NCBI GenBank assembly: GCA_905221605.1
Contig: CAJNDS010002177.1
Span: forward strand, 339,001 to 403,000
Reading direction: 5' to 3'
From: Symbiodinium natans
Taxonomy: Eukaryota; Sar; Dinophyceae; Suessiales; Symbiodiniaceae
DNA length: 64,000 bases
Every line of letters starts with the position of its first letter. Positions within the stretch are counted from its first letter, which is position 1. Positions 21,331-34,092 of the stretch are shown piece by piece. The notes beneath the pieces were generated by a model. It saw nothing but the letters and a program-made list of their open reading frames with translations, had not been told where the DNA came from and searched no databases. A program made the translations under genes and the position numbers.

Positions 21331-21411
21331 GGGGTTTAGGGTTTAGGGTTTAGGGTTTAGGGTTTAGGGTTTAGGGTTTAGGGTTTAGGGTTTAGGGTTT
21401 AGGGTTTAGGA
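21331..21411. repeat. Heptamer array (TTTAGGG)n
   Basis: About eleven units, G-rich strand on +. Confidence 0.95.
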
Positions 21412-21449
21412 AGTTTAGGGTTTATAGGGTTTAGGGTTTAGGGTTCCTA

Positions 21450-24350
21450 TTTGCCGGCCCAAAGCCTCCACGTGAATCGTCATCTCCGGGTCAACTTTTG
21501 TTTTCGCGCGATGCGGCGATGCTCACAAACTTCGTGCTCCACAAATCCTTGCCTGCACAGCGCACCTGCCCTCTGAAGACGAAGTGCTTCTTTTCGAGGG
21601 GCCAGCAGGCGAGTTCAAACGCGACAGCGGCTTCGAATTTGAAGCGTACCAGGCACGTTCCCATGAGTCTTCGACGTGTGGCAGGCTGTGCTGCTGGAGG
21701 AACTGGCCACAGCCCCAGCAGCGCAGTTTCTTGTTCCATCAGGCTTGGGAGAGTGCGAACACGAGATCGGTACACGAGCATGCGCCAGCAGACAAGCTTG
21801 CACACTCAGGTGGGATTTCAACTAGGAGTAAACCCCCTAAACCCTAAACCCCAAACCTTCAATGGCCGAACCTGAAGTGAGAAAAGCCTGCAGAGGCATT
21901 AACCTGGCTGGTGAGACACACCGCCTCTCTCTCTCTCTCTGACACATGCTTGCCGACAGTCAAGGAACATGTTGGGAGTCTTTCGGAAAGTGTTAGTAAA
22001 GTGTTGATAAAGAAAGCCAAAGATATTTCTATTCGAGTACAGTAGGAGTCTTCGCGTTTTCTCCGAGATGATCCACGATGGATCATTTCGCGCGATTGTT
22101 TCTCTTGCCGAGCTTACTGTTTGAAGGACTCCCTTCCCGTGTCACGCATTATCTTGGTTTTGTAGTTATTCCGTGGGCAATTGGCGTTGCCACAGGAGAC
22201 CCGCCAACACAAATAGACATTTGCCTCAGGAAAACACTTCATTGAGAACAATCCTTTTGCAGAAAAAGCATATACTCCAGCCGTCCCAATGATTCGGAAT
22301 ACTTAAAGTCCATAAGTAAATACATTCAGCAAGCCTGTTTCGTCCGACAAAACTGATGTACATTGGACATCTCCTTCGGGGGGCCACTTTGATTAACATT
22401 TGCCTCACCCTAAACCTTAAACTCCCAAAGCCCTAAACCATGGGCGCGCAACACAAAAACGTTAAAGCCTCCCAACGACTATCTTGATCTCCTTCGGCCC
22501 ACCACCGTGACATCGGAAAGCAAAAACAACCACAAAATAGCTCCTGAAGCATCAGAAGCCATAAGTCTCCAAGTCCGAACTCTTCCTCGATGTTCCCTCA
22601 CGTGTTCTGGCTCTGGTTTCGGGAATTTACAGTTATGCTTTTGCTTTGACCAGAAAAACTAAACTCCTTGCACAGACGAGGCGAGGCGGTTTTGCACTGC
22701 AAATGGCCCACTCTCGTAACAATATCAAAGATACTTTTAGATACTTTTTTGCTTAGGGTTCAGGGTTTAGGGTTTAGGGTTCAGGGTTCAAAAGACCGTT
22801 GCAAAACCTTCGCTTCAAAGAAGATGTCCAGCTTTATAGTGCATGTTCCCTCAGTCCATGCACGTTCCTCTCAAACATAAGGGGCTTTGGAGGAGTTGAG
22901 CTCTTGCCAATCCCCGTTTCTCTTCAGGTTTTCAGTGCTTGCCGGTCGAAATCTTGCCTTAGAGCTTCCTAACCCCTGTTCGGGAGGATTCAGATGTTAA
23001 ATTCACACAGCCTTGTTTCAAGGCTAGTTAAATTAAGGGGACAGCTTTTTTTAGATGTTTACTAAACCCTAAACCCTAAACCCTGAACCCTAAACTCATT
23101 TACACCGGGACCCCAGCTCTTTTTGTCGGGCAGATCAGCCGCGATTTTCCTTGATGCATTCTGATCCCCATCTCCTTTCAGGATTGCTGGCTTCCTGTTC
23201 TCCTATCTCCTACCTCTTTCCAAGCGCTTCCTGCAGACTGCAAAACCCTACAAATTTGGGTTTAGGGTTTAGGGTTACAACGCCTTGATTGCTGGGCATA
23301 AGCCCCCCCGGACTGGAGACGCGAAATGCTGGTAGGCAAAGTTTGGTAAGCCAGGTAAGCCATCGAAGCCTCCTGGACCCTTAAACATCCCAACCCCCAA
23401 AGCCCTAAACCTCCAAAGCCCTATACCCAGTAAACCCCAAAGCCCTAAAGCCTCCAAAGGATTTCCAGCTCATGTCAAAGCCACAGCGCATAGAGGGCCT
23501 GGTTCCAGTTGGCTTCTGTAATCAAAAAGCGAATCCCCAAGGTTGGTTCCTGCTTGATGTAGGCCCCCCCCACCCTGCCCTTGTGGGCTCAGTCGAGATT
23601 CGGTGTTTGGGGCTTGGGGTTGGGGCATACTTTACATCGCCATCTTGGCAGGTTTTGCATGGCCTGGAAGAAGTGTGGGCGTCCGTGGCACTACCCGGTA
23701 GAGCGAATAAGGGCGGGAGCGTTTGTTCACCGAGGGGTCTCGCCGATATTAGGTAGGATGCCGCAGCGTGCTGCTGCAAAATTCACAATCTATGATTGGA
23801 GGAGTTTTTCAGACACGTTGCCCGGCAGTTGCAATTCATCAGTGGACCCAAAGTCTGAGAATAAAAACAAATTGCCCGCCTTCGCGTTGAACCACGCAGC
23901 AGTTTCTTGGCATAAGTGGGCACGACGGCTACTTTATGGTGGTCACCGGACATGTGGTCTGCAAGCTAGGAGCAAGTGACAGCGAGTGCCTGATTCCAAG
24001 TAGGCTGGCGCGATCCTCCGGGAGTGATCTGCAGAAGAGTGGAATAGATCTATGCCTGACATGCCCATCTTTGATGCTTGCAGGTTTGTGCACTGTGCCC
24101 TTACAAGTCATGATCGTCCGAGCGTCGTTCGTTCAGTTCTGACAGCTCCAGAGTCCTGCGTCAGGCAGCTTTTCTGTGGAGACAGCTAAGCGCAGTGCCG
24201 AACACGATGTAACTAGGTCGTGCCGCTGCTTGGGCTTGTGACTTGTGACTTTGCTCAGCGTTGCATTTGCTCGAATGTACCATCAGCTTCCGTTCTCATG
24301 TTCGACCAGCTGCTGCGGCGAGCTTGGACATGACATGACATGACCTTATT
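21450..24350. other. No supported gene
   Basis: Mostly unique DNA with short heptamer stretches (22755-22790, 23060-23095, 23260-23275) and a (CT)n run at 21921-21940. Frames at 21498-21875 and 23581-23979 are open but motif-free. Confidence 0.4.
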
Positions 24351-24353
24351 TCC

Positions 24354-24425
24354 AGCAGCACATTGCGCGCCGAGTCCGCTCGCCGCAGCGACGAGGGCCA
24401 GCGGATCAAGCAGAACGAGGCACCG
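24354..24425 (+). CDS. Candidate coiled-coil exon
   Basis: Frame LRAESARRSDEGQRIKQNEA after TTTCCAG. Highly charged helix. Downstream low-complexity GTTGTT sequence is unlikely to be coding. Confidence 0.35.
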
Positions 24426-25163
24426 TGCACATGCGCCTTGTTTGAGCTCGGCCACGATTGTGTTGCTCAGCTGGCTATGCAGATGCAACGGGTGTTGTTG
24501 ATGTATGTTGTTGCTGTCACGACAGTTGTGCTGGTTGCTGCTGATACTGCTGTTGTTGCGATTGGTGCTTTTGCCAATGTCGAGGCCTTCACCCTCTCTT
24601 AACGTTTGCTTGCTAGGCTAGTCTTGTACTGAAGCCGCTTGAGTGGGACGCGTTAGTGCTACTTCATCAAATTGACACGTGTCACCAATCATTTTGACAT
24701 ATTTTGACTAGTGCACCTCCTTTTCTTGTATCATAGGAAATTAGGCAGAAAGTGTAACGATGCCCAATTTTGTCTTGGGGCACCCTGAATTCCCTTCAGC
24801 TCTGGGATCGCCTGCGAGTTCCGGAACTTGGGACTGTGCCGAAGCGCTGGACATGTTCTCGAAAGCGAAATTGAAATCAACAGCTTTTGCGTCCACAGCC
24901 ACAACTCCCAAGACAAGCCGTTAACTAGTTGCAACACAGGTGGCTACAATTCAAGCAGGACTATTCTGGTTGCAGTGGCTGGCAAAATGTAAGTTTGGCA
25001 TGAGTTCGAACCGAGCCCGTGAGCATGTCATTATGAACAGGAGAGTGTTGACAACTCCCAAGAGACCACATGCGCAGTTATGGCGCCCACTGCTTAAGTT
25101 GAACGCATGTGGTATTTGACCTAGTTGATTCAAGCATTTCTGCGGGAAAGGAAATCAAATCCC

Positions 25164-25230
25164 TTCGCACTTCGCTGGCTGCTGAGCGTCGGCGCCGTGA
25201 AGACGCCGAGGCACCCGAAGGAGTTTGTTC
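25164..25230 (+). CDS. Candidate coiled-coil exon
   Basis: Frame TSLAAERRRREDAEAPEG. Charged helix typical of the islands in this window. Boundaries uncertain. Confidence 0.35.
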
Positions 25231-26264
25231 GTGCTGCGCAACACATTCCTTTAGTTGGTAGTCTGGTTGGTTTGGCAATTGTACATATTTGCAATGTATC
25301 TACTATGTTTTGATTGTTGAGCTTGGGTGCAGATTGGCAGCCCATCATGCCCCCCAACGGATCAATTTCAGCAACGCTTGGCGGATGCCTCTGCGATAAA
25401 CACATCAGCACGCTTTTGAGTTTGGATTGGAATCGCTCGGGAAAACACTAGACGACTTATTTTGAGCATGTACTGTAGCCGCACAATTTACATTTAGCAT
25501 AGCCTTTGTTTTGCGACTATTTCAGTATCTTGTAGAAACGCGTGGTTTCAGGGCTTGACTTTCGAGTCGACGTACTTCATCGGAGGCTCTCGTCAATATT
25601 ACTCCTGAAGCCGAGACAGGTTGCGAGTGATAGTTTTGCATTCGGACCAGCTAGCAGCTACGACAACATTGGCTTAAACCTTGGGGGTTTTGGCAGCTAT
25701 GTCTTGCAGGCCATAAGCCGAGAGCGCTTCGAGGAAATCAGGCCAGCCATGCTTTCGTTTTGCTGGTTCATGTCGATAAGAGGCGTTGAGAGGCTTCGGT
25801 TCTTATGTGTACTCAGGGCATATATCAGCGAGCTTATCTAAGGACGCAGAGCGCGACTGTTTCCTTCGGTCTCCTCAACAATCGGTGGTCGCAGTTTTGC
25901 AACCGCAAGCCTTCACTTTCACCCAAAATTCGGGAACACCTTCAGCCCCATACCCTAAGCCTGACACCCATCGAAAACCCAGCAGCAACTCATATCGTAT
26001 CGAAAACTAGCACCCACACCAATCAACTGTAGTTTTTTGTCAGGGGATGTACATGTTCACCTCGTGGAAAGTTAGTTCCATCCACTCCCCGATTGCGTGC
26101 GCATATTTACATGTGCCAGAAACCTTTGTGATGTGTGACAGACTTGTTCTGCCAAGCTCGTAGCACACCCTGTGCTATACATCTTCGGAAGATGTTAAGT
26201 TCTGTTAAACCTTCCACCTACACCCCAAACCCTAAAAGCCCGCCATCTTGTTGGCTGGACGTGA

Positions 26265-26342
26265 GGCAGGCCGCTCGCACTCGGAAAGAGGCGGAAGAGT
26301 TGGCGGAAGAGTCCCGGCGACCCAGCAGCGATTTACGGGGGA
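26265..26342 (+). CDS. Candidate coiled-coil exon (RKEAEELAEESRRP)
   Basis: Frame QAARTRKEAEELAEESRRPS then SDLRG, after GTGAG. Preceded by CCCTAAA-like DNA. Strong coiled-coil character. Confidence 0.45.
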
Positions 26343-26829
26343 TCACGGCAAGTCACGCACGGCGTTGCACCCACTCAAGAATGATATGCAGACGTGCAGT
26401 ATGCACTTCTTTCCAATTCGGAAGAGCCATGTGGAACATGAATTCAGTTAAGTGGGTGTGGCGAAAGTACTGCCATCTCGGTGCCTTTGGGCTCCAGTTT
26501 GGGGATGCAAAGAGTCCCGGCTAGGGAAGCCCACATTGAGTTGATTGAGCCTGACCCTGGCAGACTCGGAGCTTCCAAAATTTAAAGAGGTATCCGAGTA
26601 ACGTTAGATTGCTTACAGGTTTTACGCCCTAAGCCCTAAACCTAAAGTCAGGGTTTAGAGGTTTGAGCATGTATGAGAAGTCCAAGAGACCACTAGGTTT
26701 ATGGAGGCTGCATGCGAACCTCTTCGCACTCTTGTCGAAGTTTTTGCCCATAAACAAGTGACCCACAAACCCTAAGCCCCAAGAGTTTTCAACCCAACAG
26801 CCCTTTCAACCGAAGTCGTCCTCAGGCAG

Positions 26830-26943
26830 CACAGCCAAGAGCGCTGGAGGAAACAGAGGTCCAAGTTGCGCGCCTTTCGTGAGACTTTGCTCCGTGAAGC
26901 CGGGGTTGTCTTCGCCGAATCCAAGGCCCTTGTCACCTTGTAA
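26830..26943 (+). CDS. Candidate terminal coiled-coil exon
   Basis: After CAGGCAG, phase 0: HSQERWRKQRSKLRAFRETL then LREAGVVFAESKALVTL and a stop. Long basic/acidic helix; probably the end of one coiled-coil protein or an exon with a donor before the stop. Confidence 0.45.
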   Translation, partial: HSQERWRKQRSKLRAFRETLLREAGVVFAESKALVTL

Positions 26944-27088
26944 TTCGATATTTACATATATACCATCTTACCCTCCTTAGAAGAAAGATGAAGGAGCAGC
27001 TTCAACCCTGAACCCTCAAGCCTAAACCCTTCCTAGGTTGCCTATGATACCTTCTTGAGTGCTTGGTCTCTTTTTGCCTTCGTGCCAG

Positions 27089-27127
27089 GTCGCTGGAGCG
27101 CGAAAACCGACAGCTCCGGGAGCCTGG
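27089..27127 (+). CDS. Candidate coiled-coil micro-exon
   Basis: After TGCCAG the frame SLERENRQLREP runs to a TTTAGGG/GGGCTTA array at 27130. Confidence 0.4.
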
Positions 27128-27145
27128 CTTTGGGTTTAGGGCCTA

Positions 27146-27196
27146 GGGCTTAGGGCTTAGGGCTTAGGGCTTAGGGCTTAGGGCTTAGGGCTTAAG
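27146..27196. repeat. Period-7 variant array (GGGCTTA)n
   Basis: Seven units of a single-base variant of TTTAGGG. Confidence 0.95.
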
Positions 27197-27595
27197 GTTG
27201 ATTGGGGGGTTTAGGGTTTCGGGTTTCGGGCTTTTGCGGAAATTCGGAGGGCAGGAGCCGGAGGTTTCCAGTTTTTTTTTGCTTTCCTTCCCAGGGCTTT
27301 CGCGAAGCAAGTCCTTAGGGTTTGCACAAGTTTCAGGGGTTACGGGTTTCCACTGGGTCTGGCCGCTGGAGTCGTGTCTTGATGTGTCCAGAGAGCCTGT
27401 ATCCAAAGTTGCTGAATTAGGCCGCATCCAGCATGAGCATCGAACCGAGTATATATGCACGCACACATATAGATAGACTTTAGTTATATCTTTATATACA
27501 TATACATATACATACATATTATATACTGGTTCATTTGTTTGCTATATTGTTTGTTTGTTCATTTATTTCTATAGACGCGTCAACAAACATGTATG

Positions 27596-27692
27596 GTGAA
27601 GCGTCGCTGCCGTCAGGAGCGCCTCCAGACGTTGCAAGAAGCTAGCATCGAGCTCAATAGCGGCAGCCCTGGAATAGTTGTGGGAAATGGGG
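27596..27692 (+). CDS. Candidate coiled-coil exon
   Basis: Frame VKRRCRQERLQTLQEASIEL then NSGSPGIVVGNG. Basic helix followed by a flexible tail. Confidence 0.4.
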
Positions 27693-27901
27693 TTTGCCCA
27701 AACACACGACAGACAGCGCACACCAACAAAAAACAAAACTGTGCGCACTTGATTGCGTGTGCAGGGAATGTACAGAATCCTTCCTCATATCCTTTCGACC
27801 AGGTCATGCCGATACTGTCTGTCGCCATCCTAAAGTGTAAGTGATTGATTGTTGGCGACGGTAGAGCGCAAGGCCGTCATTGCGATGGAGGGCAGATTTC
27901 C

Positions 27902-27998
27902 CCCCTAAACCCTAACCCTAAACCCCCTAAACCCCCTAAACCCCCTAAACCCCCTAAACCCCCTAAACCCCCCAAACCCCCTAAACCCTAAACCGCAA
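27902..27998. repeat. C-strand array with CCCCCTAAA variants
   Basis: CCCTAAACCCC units of period 8-9 before the island 28016-28075; the G-strand array 28076-28150 follows the island. Confidence 0.95.
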
Positions 27999-28015
27999 AC
28001 CAAGCCTGCAACAAG

Positions 28016-28075
28016 GTGTACGCATGGAGATCGAGGAAGCGCACGAAGACAGCAAGGAGCCCGGCCTTCGACCAG
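28016..28075 (+). CDS. Candidate exon between opposed heptamer arrays
   Basis: Frame RMEIEEAHEDSKEPGLRP, after CAAG and ending CGACCAG|GGTTTAGGG. CCCTAAA/CCCCTAAA repeats lie directly before and a TTTAGGG array directly after: a clear instance of the window's exon architecture. Confidence 0.5.
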
Positions 28076-28150
28076 GGTTTAGGGTTTAGGGTTTAGGGTT
28101 TAGGGTTTAGGGTTTAGGGTTTAGGGTTCAGGGTTTAGGGTTTAGGGTTT
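28076..28150. repeat. Heptamer array (TTTAGGG)n
   Basis: About ten units, with one TTCAGGG variant, after CGACCAG. Confidence 0.95.
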
Positions 28151-28599
28151 GGGGTTAAGGGCTCCCATCGAAATCGTCCCTCCCCATGCTCGAGCTCTAG
28201 AGCAGCCCCTAGCCACAGGTTGAACTGTAAGCATGTTGGGTTTCCTGACATCGTGCAGTTCTCACAATGTTGAACCTTGATTGGCACTGTTTGTTGGAGA
28301 AAGAAGTTAGGCTTTGAAGGGTTCTTGAGTATGAGTATGCTCGGATGTTCGACCATTAGCGAGTTGGGATCCTGAGGGGAGCGGGCGGGTACAGCAGCCC
28401 TTGGTGACAGTTTGGAGGATTCAGGCTGGCGCCCAGGACAACAGTAGGAGCTCGAAGGATAGATGCACCTATGAGCTTCGTGTGCAGCATCAGAAACTGA
28501 GAACGCCAACAGCAAGCATGCAAAATGCAAAGTTGTTGCACTCGGACTAGCTTCACTGCTGGCGAACAGCAACATCTAAGAAACATTCTGCTCTGGAGA

Positions 28600-31135
28600 A
28601 GCCTATGTATTCTGCATCAGGCTGGCATTTGACCCTGCAAAAGCCCCCGTGTGCAGCCTGTGCGATGCAGCTTGGGCGTCAGCTTTGGCGCGCTGTGCCA
28701 AGCTGCTTGGCCTTTGCAGCCAGATCATCTCTTAGGATGTCTACCTTTGCATACCTGCTTTCAGGCAGCGAGTTGTGTTGGCTTCTTTGTAGCAAGATGT
28801 ATAGGGCCTCTCTTCTATTGCACCATGCTTGGTTGATGGCCGGTGTATTCGCACTTCAGAAGCCGAGGGTTTGCAGCCGCAGGAGCTGTCTGAGCCATTA
28901 GACCACCGTCGCTGTTGCAGCTGTATTCTCACGATTGGCAACGAGCGCAAATGAGACCACCAGTACGTGGGGTTCTCAAAACCTAAACCATGGACCTGCT
29001 TGGGGTGCTGCAGATATTTAAGGGTCCACGTTTCAACAGGAACCCCCATCGTTTAGGGAACGGACCACACCAAACTGCAGCCGCAGCAACTGCCCTCAAG
29101 TCCCAAGACCAAGGTGGCGTGCAGGGTTTGTCAGCAGCTGTGCGCAAGACTCCCTGGCGACTAAGCCGCGGCCATCGTGAGGCACATGTCGAACGTTTGG
29201 GCGAATGGGTTTGAGTCTAGGGTTCAGGGCTTTGCGGTTTTTAAGATTTGAGCCGTTGGTTTTTATGGATTGTCAAACCTTCAATGACTGTGGAGCCGTG
29301 ATGGCCTATTGTTTGGTGGCATCTAGGAGGGGTCGGAATAATTACTAATCGTATTTTCTTAGGGTCCTTTTATACATATACTAGACCCCCCCCCACCCCC
29401 CCCGAAACCCTATTCCAATTATTACGGCCCGTAGAGTAGTGCGGTGCCGCAGGTTATGGCGATTGCGGGTCGCAAATTTGGGCCCTTCTGATGGTTTGGA
29501 TGTATAGGCATCTTAAAGATGATGGAGCTTCCGAAATTCTCTACAAGGAATGTCCACCCTTTCAACAAAAGCAATCGTAGCCATGTAGAGTAGCATGTGT
29601 TCTAACTCAGGGGTTCGCGGAAAGCCCGATATGAAAAAAGAAGCCCTCTCAATCCTGAAGCTACACTTTTTCTTCTTCAAGCATGTAATTCACCCCTCCC
29701 CCCCCCCTCCCCCCAGTCATCAATCCAGAATACCGAGCATGTCCGAAGAAGAACCGAGCACGAAAGGCCCTGCAGGACCAGCTGAAGCTGTCCACCGAAG
29801 CCGGATCGCAACCAGGATGTTTTGTTCTGCTCTGCTGCAGGTACCTTCCTAGGTAGGAGAGCAGTGATATACTTCTTAAAGAGCCTCGCAGACGACCACT
29901 TCGAGTTGCAGGACGCCTTAGAACCCTTTACCTGCACCCTGGGCTACCTTTGCTTCTGGTAATGAGTTTTGTAAGGGTTCGCATAAAAGAGGAAATTAGG
30001 TATCCGAAGAAAACGACCTACAATTATGTGTCCAGGTAAGCCCCCTGTGCCCTCAAGCTTTGTGATTGAGACCCAGGAGCAATTGCTCGAGTCTCTGGCG
30101 GCACGACTGGGAGGCAATCTGTTGGGCAATTTAGGACACGCGCAGAGAGTCCCAGAACCGCAGCAGTCGATCAACGCGGACGCAACATACTCTGCGAGGC
30201 AGCTTCCCGGTGGCTGTCGGACTCATGCGCAACGGCGACGTTCTCTTAGGTCCCGCAGTGGGAAAGGGTTCGGGGTTGGCGGTCATGGGGAGTGGAAAGG
30301 GTTGTTCCCTTTCTGGGAGGGGGGTGGGTGGCCTTGCTGATGCAGTCAACTCAATCCGAGCATGAAACCCGAAGTCCTCAGCTTTGGGTGCACATAGCTG
30401 GGCTTCTACCGGGAGTTGTCCCAAAATCTTGTGGTGAGTGCCCTGGTTCTGTAGAGAAAGAGCTGAAGCATCCGATGTTGATGTCTTCGGCTGCCCAATC
30501 TGCCCGAAGGCCCGGCTCTTGACCTGGCGCAGCAGCGGATGAGCGCTGTGCAGGCCAGCCCGGTTCAACATGAGAATCATGACAACAACGGTAGTGATGA
30601 CAACGGAAATGTGGGTAAGAGTGGCAATATAATGATCATAATGAGAACCTCAGTACGTCTGCTGTGTGTGTTACGAAGCAGGTCCTGGTTGCCAACGCCC
30701 TCCTACGTGGCGAAGTGCCTGGCCCCGCAGGAAAGGCTTTACGGTCTTTGTTTCAGATGCCTGAACCCTAAACCGCAAAGGAGCTCACCACTGCTGAGCC
30801 TGGAGTTGCGTGCATGTATTCCCATGGGTCCCATGGTCAAGCGTGATGTTTCTAGTTGGGTTGTCGGCGGTCATCCATTGAAAGGAAATGTGGTGGGTCC
30901 ATACTATACTTGTTACTCTCCAGGGGAGGGGGGGCTGACCCAAGGTTTCAGTGTTTTCAAAGATAGCGCAGACCGCTGTACATGCAGAACACTACAACGA
31001 AAGCTACCTGAAACCCTTGAAGACCATCACCCGAACCTCCTACCCCTGAACCAAGATGCTCAAGTCCCAAAGTCCCGAAGTCCGCACCAGGGCGAGCTTC
31101 CCATGCCAACCCCAAACCCTACCCCCTGAACCCCA
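28600..31135. other. No confidently supported gene
   Basis: Unique DNA with MITE family 3 copy B. A possible exon at about 30682-30730 (VLVANALLRGEVPGPAGKA, between AGCAG and GCAG) and a basic segment at 29745-29800 were seen, but neither is strong. Confidence 0.4.
29330..29430. mobile_element. MITE family 3, copy B
   Basis: Starts GGGTCGGAATAATTACTAAT and ends CCCTATTCCAATTATTACGG; ends are imperfect inverted repeats (GGTCGGAATAATTA against GGCCGTAATAATTG). A C-rich tract lies in the middle. Confidence 0.65.
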
Positions 31136-31218
31136 AACCCGAAACCCTAAACCCTAAACCCTAAACCCTAAACCCCAAACCCCAAACCCCAAACCCCAAA
31201 CCCCAAACCCCCAAACCC

Positions 31219-31275
31219 TGAGCAACGAAAGCGCAGCAAGGCCTTCGAGGCCTTGGGCTGCCGTGAGAAGCCCCG
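31219..31275 (+). CDS. Candidate coiled-coil exon
   Basis: Frame EQRKRSKAFEALGCREK. Preceded by a CCCTAAA/CCCCAAA tract, with G-rich TTTAGG-like DNA following at 31330. Confidence 0.4.
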
Positions 31276-31402
31276 AGGTGGTTCTGTGGACCTGCTCCCC
31301 GGCTGCACTCTTTCAAGTGAGGGGGAGGGCTAGTGTAATTAGGGGTTTAGGTCTTGAGGTTTGGGGTTTGCAGTTGGGACTTGGGATTTGGGGTTTGGGG
31401 TT

Positions 31403-31540
31403 GCGCGGGGGGGGGGGGAGGGGGGGGGGGGGGGAGGGGGGGGAGGGGGGGGAGGGGGAGGGGGGGGAGGGGGAGGGGGGGGAGGGGGAGGGGGGGGAGG
31501 GGGAGAGGGGGGGGAGGGGGAGGGGGGAGGGGGAGGGGCA
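31403..31540. repeat. G-rich microsatellite (GGGGGAG)n
   Basis: About 140 bp of almost pure purine G with single As; strong potential for quadruplex or triplex structure. Open frames here (Gly- or Pro-only) are artefacts. Confidence 0.95.
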
Positions 31541-31639
31541 CCTTGCTGGGGGTTCCGACAATAAGTCAATAAGGATGAGGTCGCATTGTTTGGGTACATT
31601 AAGGGGTACCTCTGTTTTGGGCAATGCCCACGGTGCAAA

Positions 31640-32190
31640 CTGTGATGTTGCTGTGGTTATATGTCATTGTGTTGCTACGGCCACTGCTAGCACGTGTTGC
31701 TTCGGCATTGTCATTGGTATCGTTATTGCCAGATTGATTGTCATTGGTATCGCTATTTGTCAGATTGACATCATTGTCATGTTCCATCATTGATGTCGTT
31801 AATGAGGTGTTATGATGATTGTCCTTATTCTGGTCATCGCTGTCCTCGCCATCTCATTCGTACTAGCATCAGTTTCAATGTGCGATATGAGCATTAAGAT
31901 CAGTAGCACCGTTTTGTTGGTGAATCATTGTCCTCGTTATGTTTATCATGTTTATCCGTATTTGCAGTGCGATCGCAATTGCCAGCAATACCAGCACTCA
32001 TTGTCATCTGTCTTGGCGTTCTTATCATCATTCTCAGCATCATCATTGTTCTCTGCATCACCTTTGTCATCATGGTCATCAGATTATCTTTATCATCGGT
32101 CTTGTCGCTTTCGCGTCACTGTTGATTGTGTTATTGCCATTATTTTTGTTTTGTGTTATTCTCACTGATATCAATAGTCTCATTATTTCA
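31640..32190. repeat. Degenerate (TCAT/CATT) low-complexity region
   Basis: Repeated TCATTG, ATCATC and TCATCATT motifs. Hydrophobic open frames here (VLILVIAVLAISFVLA) follow from the base pattern; I see no gene. Confidence 0.7.
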
Positions 32191-33436
32191 TATTCCGTTC
32201 TTTCAGGGTCTGGAGGACGGGGTGTGGGCGGGGCATTCCGAGGCCTAGCTGCTTCTGATCATGGCGCGACACTTCTTATTCGAATGAACTGGCACAGATG
32301 CGATTGAGAAGGAGACCTCGCAGCCAACAAGTCCACGAGCATGTGTTAAGCAGAACACCCAGGACGAGGTTGCCAGCAAAGCAAAGTATGGTGCTAAACC
32401 TAGAACCCTCTCCCCCACACCTGAACCAACCCGTAGCCTTCTGCAGACAGGCTGCGGCAGCTGGAAAACTTCCAGGAGGTGAGGAGGGGCGCGGGACTTG
32501 TGGAGCCGTGGGGGCGGGGCGAAGGGGGGTTGGAGGGCGGGGTGGGGGGGGGGGGGGGGGGTTGGGGTTGGGGGAAGGCCCCAAGTTGATGTTTGGTTTG
32601 AGCGCTTCATCTGAGCTTCCTGTAAGTTGAGCACCGCACTCATCTCGGGCTTTGGCTGCACTTGCTCCGTATAAGTCAGCGGAATGCCATCCCATGCCAC
32701 TCATGTCGAAACCCGAAGCCCTAAACTTTTGCTCGAAACTCCTTCTCTTACCTAAGCCGCAACTGCAATTAACTGAGGGGGGGGTTGATCCAAACGAAAA
32801 GCTCCTCTTGGGACCTTAGTAGCAAGGAGTCGGGTAAGGAGTAAACAACAGTTTGCATCGACACTCCAGAATACTAAGCCTTGCAAAAGACCTTCGGGGC
32901 CTGAGGTGAAATGGTTCGGAGGACCAGGCTGGCTCGCCCTCCGCTCTTGCTGCGTTGGCACGTGGGGCATCGACTGAAGAAGGATTGTGCGCGGCCGACC
33001 ACAGCAGGGTTTAGCTAGCGGGCTTCGCCATGCTGAAGCGACTCTTTGAGGTCGCAGAGGTAGTATAACCGTATAACCTACGTAGTGCCGGGTGTACGAT
33101 GGGTCGGTATACACCCCCCCCCCCCCCCCCCCCCCCCCGAAACACTAAGTAGCCAGCTGAATGATTTCAAAGTCAGCCCTCACCCTTTTGTGGTTTTTTA
33201 GGCTTAACGACTTCAACCTGCTGCCAGTTGGATAAACCCTGGCGACCCTCTTTTAAGAACCTCCACCCTCAAAGTCCAAACAGGACCCCACAATCCTCAA
33301 CGCTCATGACGCCCGAACCCTTTGTAAACCCCTTGCACTGCAATCCCCTACTCTGATGTTGAAGACTCCGGGGGAGGGGACTCTTCCCAACCCTTTCACT
33401 GTAATCCGCTACCACTGATATCGAAGATTCCGGGGG

Positions 33437-33533
33437 AGTTACCCTAAACCCTAAACCCTAAAGCCCTAAACCCTAAACCCTAAACCCTAAACCCTAAACC
33501 CTAAACCCTAAACCCTAAACCCTAAACCCTAAC
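33437..33533. repeat. Heptamer array (CCCTAAA)n
   Basis: About thirteen units with one AAAG interruption, immediately before the island at 33546; TTTAGGG repeats follow at 33703-33780 after a poly-T/poly-G stretch. Confidence 0.95.
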
Positions 33534-33545
33534 GGGGAGTTGCAG

Positions 33546-33634
33546 CCCTTTGCTCAGATGAGCCGGGCTCCTTCGAGGGCCTCTTTGCTCAGCGCTGTGC
33601 CGCAGACACGCGCCTCGTGGATGTGATCGGTGCA
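33546..33634 (+). CDS. Candidate exon (CSDEPGSFEGLFAQRC)
   Basis: Directly after a CCCTAAA array; the frame reads LCSDEPGSFEGLFAQRCAAD then TRLVDVIGAG and reaches GCAG|GTGGCG. Globular-protein composition. Probably the same gene as the 34411 exon. Confidence 0.5.
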
Positions 33635-33965
33635 GGTGGCGACTTCAGACGATTTTTTTGTTTTTTTGTTCTTTTTTTTGGGGGGGGGGGGGGGGGGTAG
33701 GGGTTTAGGGTTTAGGGTTTAGGATTTAGGGTTTAGGGTTGCAGGGTTTAGGGTTTAGGGGGGTTTAGGGAGGTTTAGGGGCCCAGGGGCTTAGGGCCTA
33801 CGGCTGCGGCTGGCATTGATTGTGCCTTTGCCTCGACAGTCCTAAGGCCCTCACCCCCACAGGCCCGAAGCCCTCAGCTCCTCCTTTGTTCCTACCCCCC
33901 CCCCCCACCACCACCCCGAGAAAGAAACCAAGCGAGAACAACCAAGTAGGCAAACCCCAAACCCT

Positions 33966-34092
33966 GCAACCCTACAACCCTACAACCCTACAACCCTACA
34001 ACCCTACAACCCTACAACCCTACAACCCTACAACCCTACAACCCTACAACCCTACAACCCTACAACCCTACAACCCTACAACCCTACAACCC
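33966..34092. repeat. Period-8 array (CCCTACAA)n
   Basis: About 16 perfect units, octamer variant of the C-strand heptamer. Confidence 0.95.

Noticed and set aside
31800-32310. Hydrophobic open frames suggesting a membrane protein
   Set aside because: They follow from degenerate TCATT repeats; three overlapping frames are equally hydrophobic.
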